Shown one piece after another: positions 61,587 through 64,000 of a stretch of DNA of 64,000 nucleotides. Where the stretch lies: positions 62,001-126,000 of the forward strand of contig BCKC01000005.1 in the NCBI GenBank assembly GCA_001600455.1. The letters run 5' to 3'. Position numbers and translations under genes: made by a program. The notes below the pieces were generated by a model. That model saw only the letters and a list, made by a program, of their open reading frames with translations, was not told the origin of the DNA and made no database searches. How positions within the stretch are numbered: the stretch's first letter is position 1; each line of letters begins with the position of its first letter. This DNA is from Endocalyx cinctus (lineage: Eukaryota > Ascomycota > Sordariomycetes > Amphisphaeriales > Apiosporaceae).

Positions 61587-64000
61587 GGTTTCACCCATTC
61601 AGATTTTCAGCTTTTGGTAGTGTAGGCAAAGTACTTCCGATATTCACGGCTTAGTTCATTCCTTCGAAACCCAAAAAACGCAAAATGCAAGGGTTTGTAC
61701 AATATGTTCTCCTTGCGTTAGTGCATCGTGATAGGCTCAGGGAAGGTTGGGGTGATTTTTTTCTTATCTTGGCGAATATTTTTTTAAGTATACTATTTAC
61801 ACCACGCTACTGTAGGTCACTAAAGTACTACCTAAGGAGGCAAGGTGCATGGTCATTATTGCGGTAGTATGTATATAACCAAAAGAACATGACAAGGGGT
61901 TGCGTAGCGATAATTACCTTGTCAGAACCTAGAAATCTGGAGAGGGAGATACGATTATGTAGGGCGGAGTCGAGATGTACCTAGATAATTGCGTATCCGT
62001 GCGTACTTACGGTACCTAAGTACCTTTAATAGGTATTGAATTATTTATTGCGATGCGTATTGATGCGTATCATAACCATTGGGACTCAACAGGTAATCAT
62101 TCGGCCGGTACGAGTATGCCAAGTTGATGTAAGCATCTATGTTATTATATCTTAAGGTATTGTAAGTATGGCTCATCGTAATCGACAATAATAAAGTTAA
62201 AAGATGGAGTAGTAAAAGTTGGAGGGGCTGGAGGGCTGCTTATCCAGAAGTACATATATGCGCATAAACGGAAAAGTCCATCCGATAATTATGACCGTCC
62301 CGCTGGTTGATGTTTTTGGCTTTCGTGCATTTCAGCCTCTCGGTTACACCACTTTCCGTTTCGGTATTCTGGCAGCTTTTTCAGTAGCGCATACGGCACG
62401 ACGATATGCAGCCCGACCAGCCCGGAGTCCCAAGTCAAGAGTTGTGGCTTGATTGACTTGATTGACTCGACTAGGGATGAGCAACGGCCTTGAAACGAGT
62501 GTACTGCGTAGTTTAAACCTGGGAAATCACATATTATACAATAATGTGATATTACGTGCGGTATCGCCATAGCCATCACCAGACATATGTCCGTACATAC
62601 ATACGCAGGTTTGCGTACTATACTATGATCGTCGTGGCAGAGACGAAGGGGGGCAAGGGGTTGGAGACTAATGCAACGCCTCGTAATTGTGTGCAATTGT
62701 CTTGTCAGACCAGTCATGTAATTACAAGGTTTAAGCAAACCGTTATTCGTATCGATCCTTTTGATATCATCATCTCGTTATTCGTGGCAGGACATATATG
62801 GATGCTTTAATTTTTTTTTTTTTTTTTTTTTTTTCAATTCCAATTTCAATTCTCAATCAGGCAGAAGGAGATATCTGAAATAATTGGACGCGATCAAAAA
62901 ACAACTGCTGTGGTTGGCATAATGCGGTCATGCGGCGGTGTACCCCTATCGTCGAGATACGCTTTCATCGCGCGATGATTAGAGGGAGAGAAAAAAGTGT
63001 ATCGATCTCGAGTTCGCAACTTCTATTTGTCTACCTACGGTCCGAGGCTAGAGGTAAGCGGGGAGTTTAAAAAGTGTATGTAGCGTAGATGGAGATCTGC
63101 AAAGCGTAACTACCGTTTTGAGAACATGCGTAATCTAAGTGGTGATTTCAGAGGTTATTGGGATAAACGTAATAATCGATCAATATCTATACTATTCTCT
63201 TGTATCCATGTCCCGGGAAGATACGGAGGGCTCTAGTAAGCGTAAAACTGACCGGTGAACGATGCCGGCGTTTTTGGTTTACCGCTTATATGCCGTATTA
63301 TACACTACTACGGGCAGTACGGAGTGAGAAGAAAGATGAAATATTATCTAAGGTATTAATAAGATAAAGCTCCACTACTTGACAGTAAATTATTGGGATC
63401 GAGGTGAGTATTGTGCCAATTACGTATGTATTGTATGTAATATAGGTAAGCAGGCAGAGGGGGGGAGAAAGAGTCACATCTTCATTTCCCTGAGATCTTG
63501 GGGTGGTAAGATTTCATTCACTACGATCCCCCGGTGGATGAAATGATGAGATGGCACCGCACGTTGTGCACGACCGGGAGATTTTCATTCCATCATTATA
63601 TGATCATAATCATACGAGAGTAGTTATTATCTTGACAGTCGAGACACATAAACAAAATGATATCTTTCAAGCCAATTCAATTCCAATAGTGAATGTACGG
63701 AGTTCGGAGTTTATCGTTCGTTATAGGCGGGTTGAAAAGAAAGGCTGTGGGGGATCCTGGCTTAATCATACGTACACAAATGGACGATTTAACCTAAAAT
63801 GAGGATCTATCGTTTTTTCACGGGATTTTCCATGCTTCAGGTATTTGAAATCAAATCCCTTTTACCCATGTCCGATAGACTATACTCAATCGAAGCCGGT
63901 AATAGACTAAAAGGTATAGGATAGATATTGGCGGTAGACCCCACACTCTCTATGATTTTTTTAACCGACATTGTTGGCCGAATCATCGGGTTGCCGACCT

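Larger units (their letters stand above)
56273..64000. other. Gene-poor region, right end
   Basis: No credible gene in 7.7 kb. It is crowded with homopolymers: A at 57903-57923, 58316-58334, 59085-59110 and 59302-59326; T at 58346-58359, 59389-59404 and 62811-62834; G at 60134-60156 and 61572-61585. It also has CAGC repeats (58710-58726), a TA run (60461-60478) and a CT microsatellite. The longest frames (60675-61052 and 62289-62738) show no motif, no splice-supported extension and no coding-like codon bias. Confidence 0.5.

Noticed and set aside
62289..62738. 149-codon minus-strand frame
   Set aside because: It does not start with ATG at its listed end, overlaps plus-strand frames of similar quality, and shows no domain; a frame of this length can arise by chance here.
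1..64000. CRISPR arrays, bacterial operons or prophage
   Set aside because: All supported genes are intron-containing fungal genes, and no spaced direct-repeat array is present.

Overview
The window reads as nuclear DNA of a filamentous ascomycete (Pezizomycotina, most likely Sordariomycetes). The genes carry short GT-AG introns of about 50-155 bases and encode typical fungal families, including a Zn2Cys6 regulator, a GT90/CAP10-type glycosyltransferase, kexin and Hrd3. They are GC-richer than the A/T-rich, homopolymer-filled spacers between them. The placement is inferred from protein families and gene structure; no marker gene fixes the species.

Layout: 346-3104 (+) hrd3, the ER-associated degradation scaffold; 4041-4999 (+) a single-pass membrane protein of the RCR type whose lumenal tail is five tandem 21-residue units, each ending in a dibasic site; 5654-6784 (-) a conserved protein of unknown function; 7207-10878 (+) alanyl-tRNA synthetase with a probable mitochondrial extension; 12546-12944 (-) a two-exon gene for a 94-residue protein; 15169-17913 (+) a Leu3/War1-like zinc-cluster regulator with a 10-base micro-exon; about 20120-23060 (+) a GT90-like membrane glycosyltransferase with an unresolved 5' end; 23689-25278 (+) sorting nexin 4; 26150-28828 (-) kexin; 31529-36774 (+) a 1722-residue PhoD-like phosphatase; 54474-56272 (+) a putative nuclear, SANT/Myb-like protein. 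The stretches 36775-54473 and 56273-64000 hold no gene I can support.

How the genes relate: this is not a biosynthetic cluster. About half of the genes do act in the secretory and endosomal system: Hrd3 in the ER, the GT90 enzyme probably in the Golgi, kexin in the late Golgi, Snx4 in endosome-to-Golgi retrieval, and the RCR-type protein in the membrane. The most interesting locus is the RCR-type gene. Its 63-bp coding repeats differ mostly at synonymous positions and every unit ends in KR or RR, the site cut by kexin, which is itself encoded about 21 kb away. It therefore looks like a membrane-tethered precursor of repeated peptides. A second non-coding signal is a 9-bp motif, TACGGAGTA, present far more often than chance, nearly always between genes.
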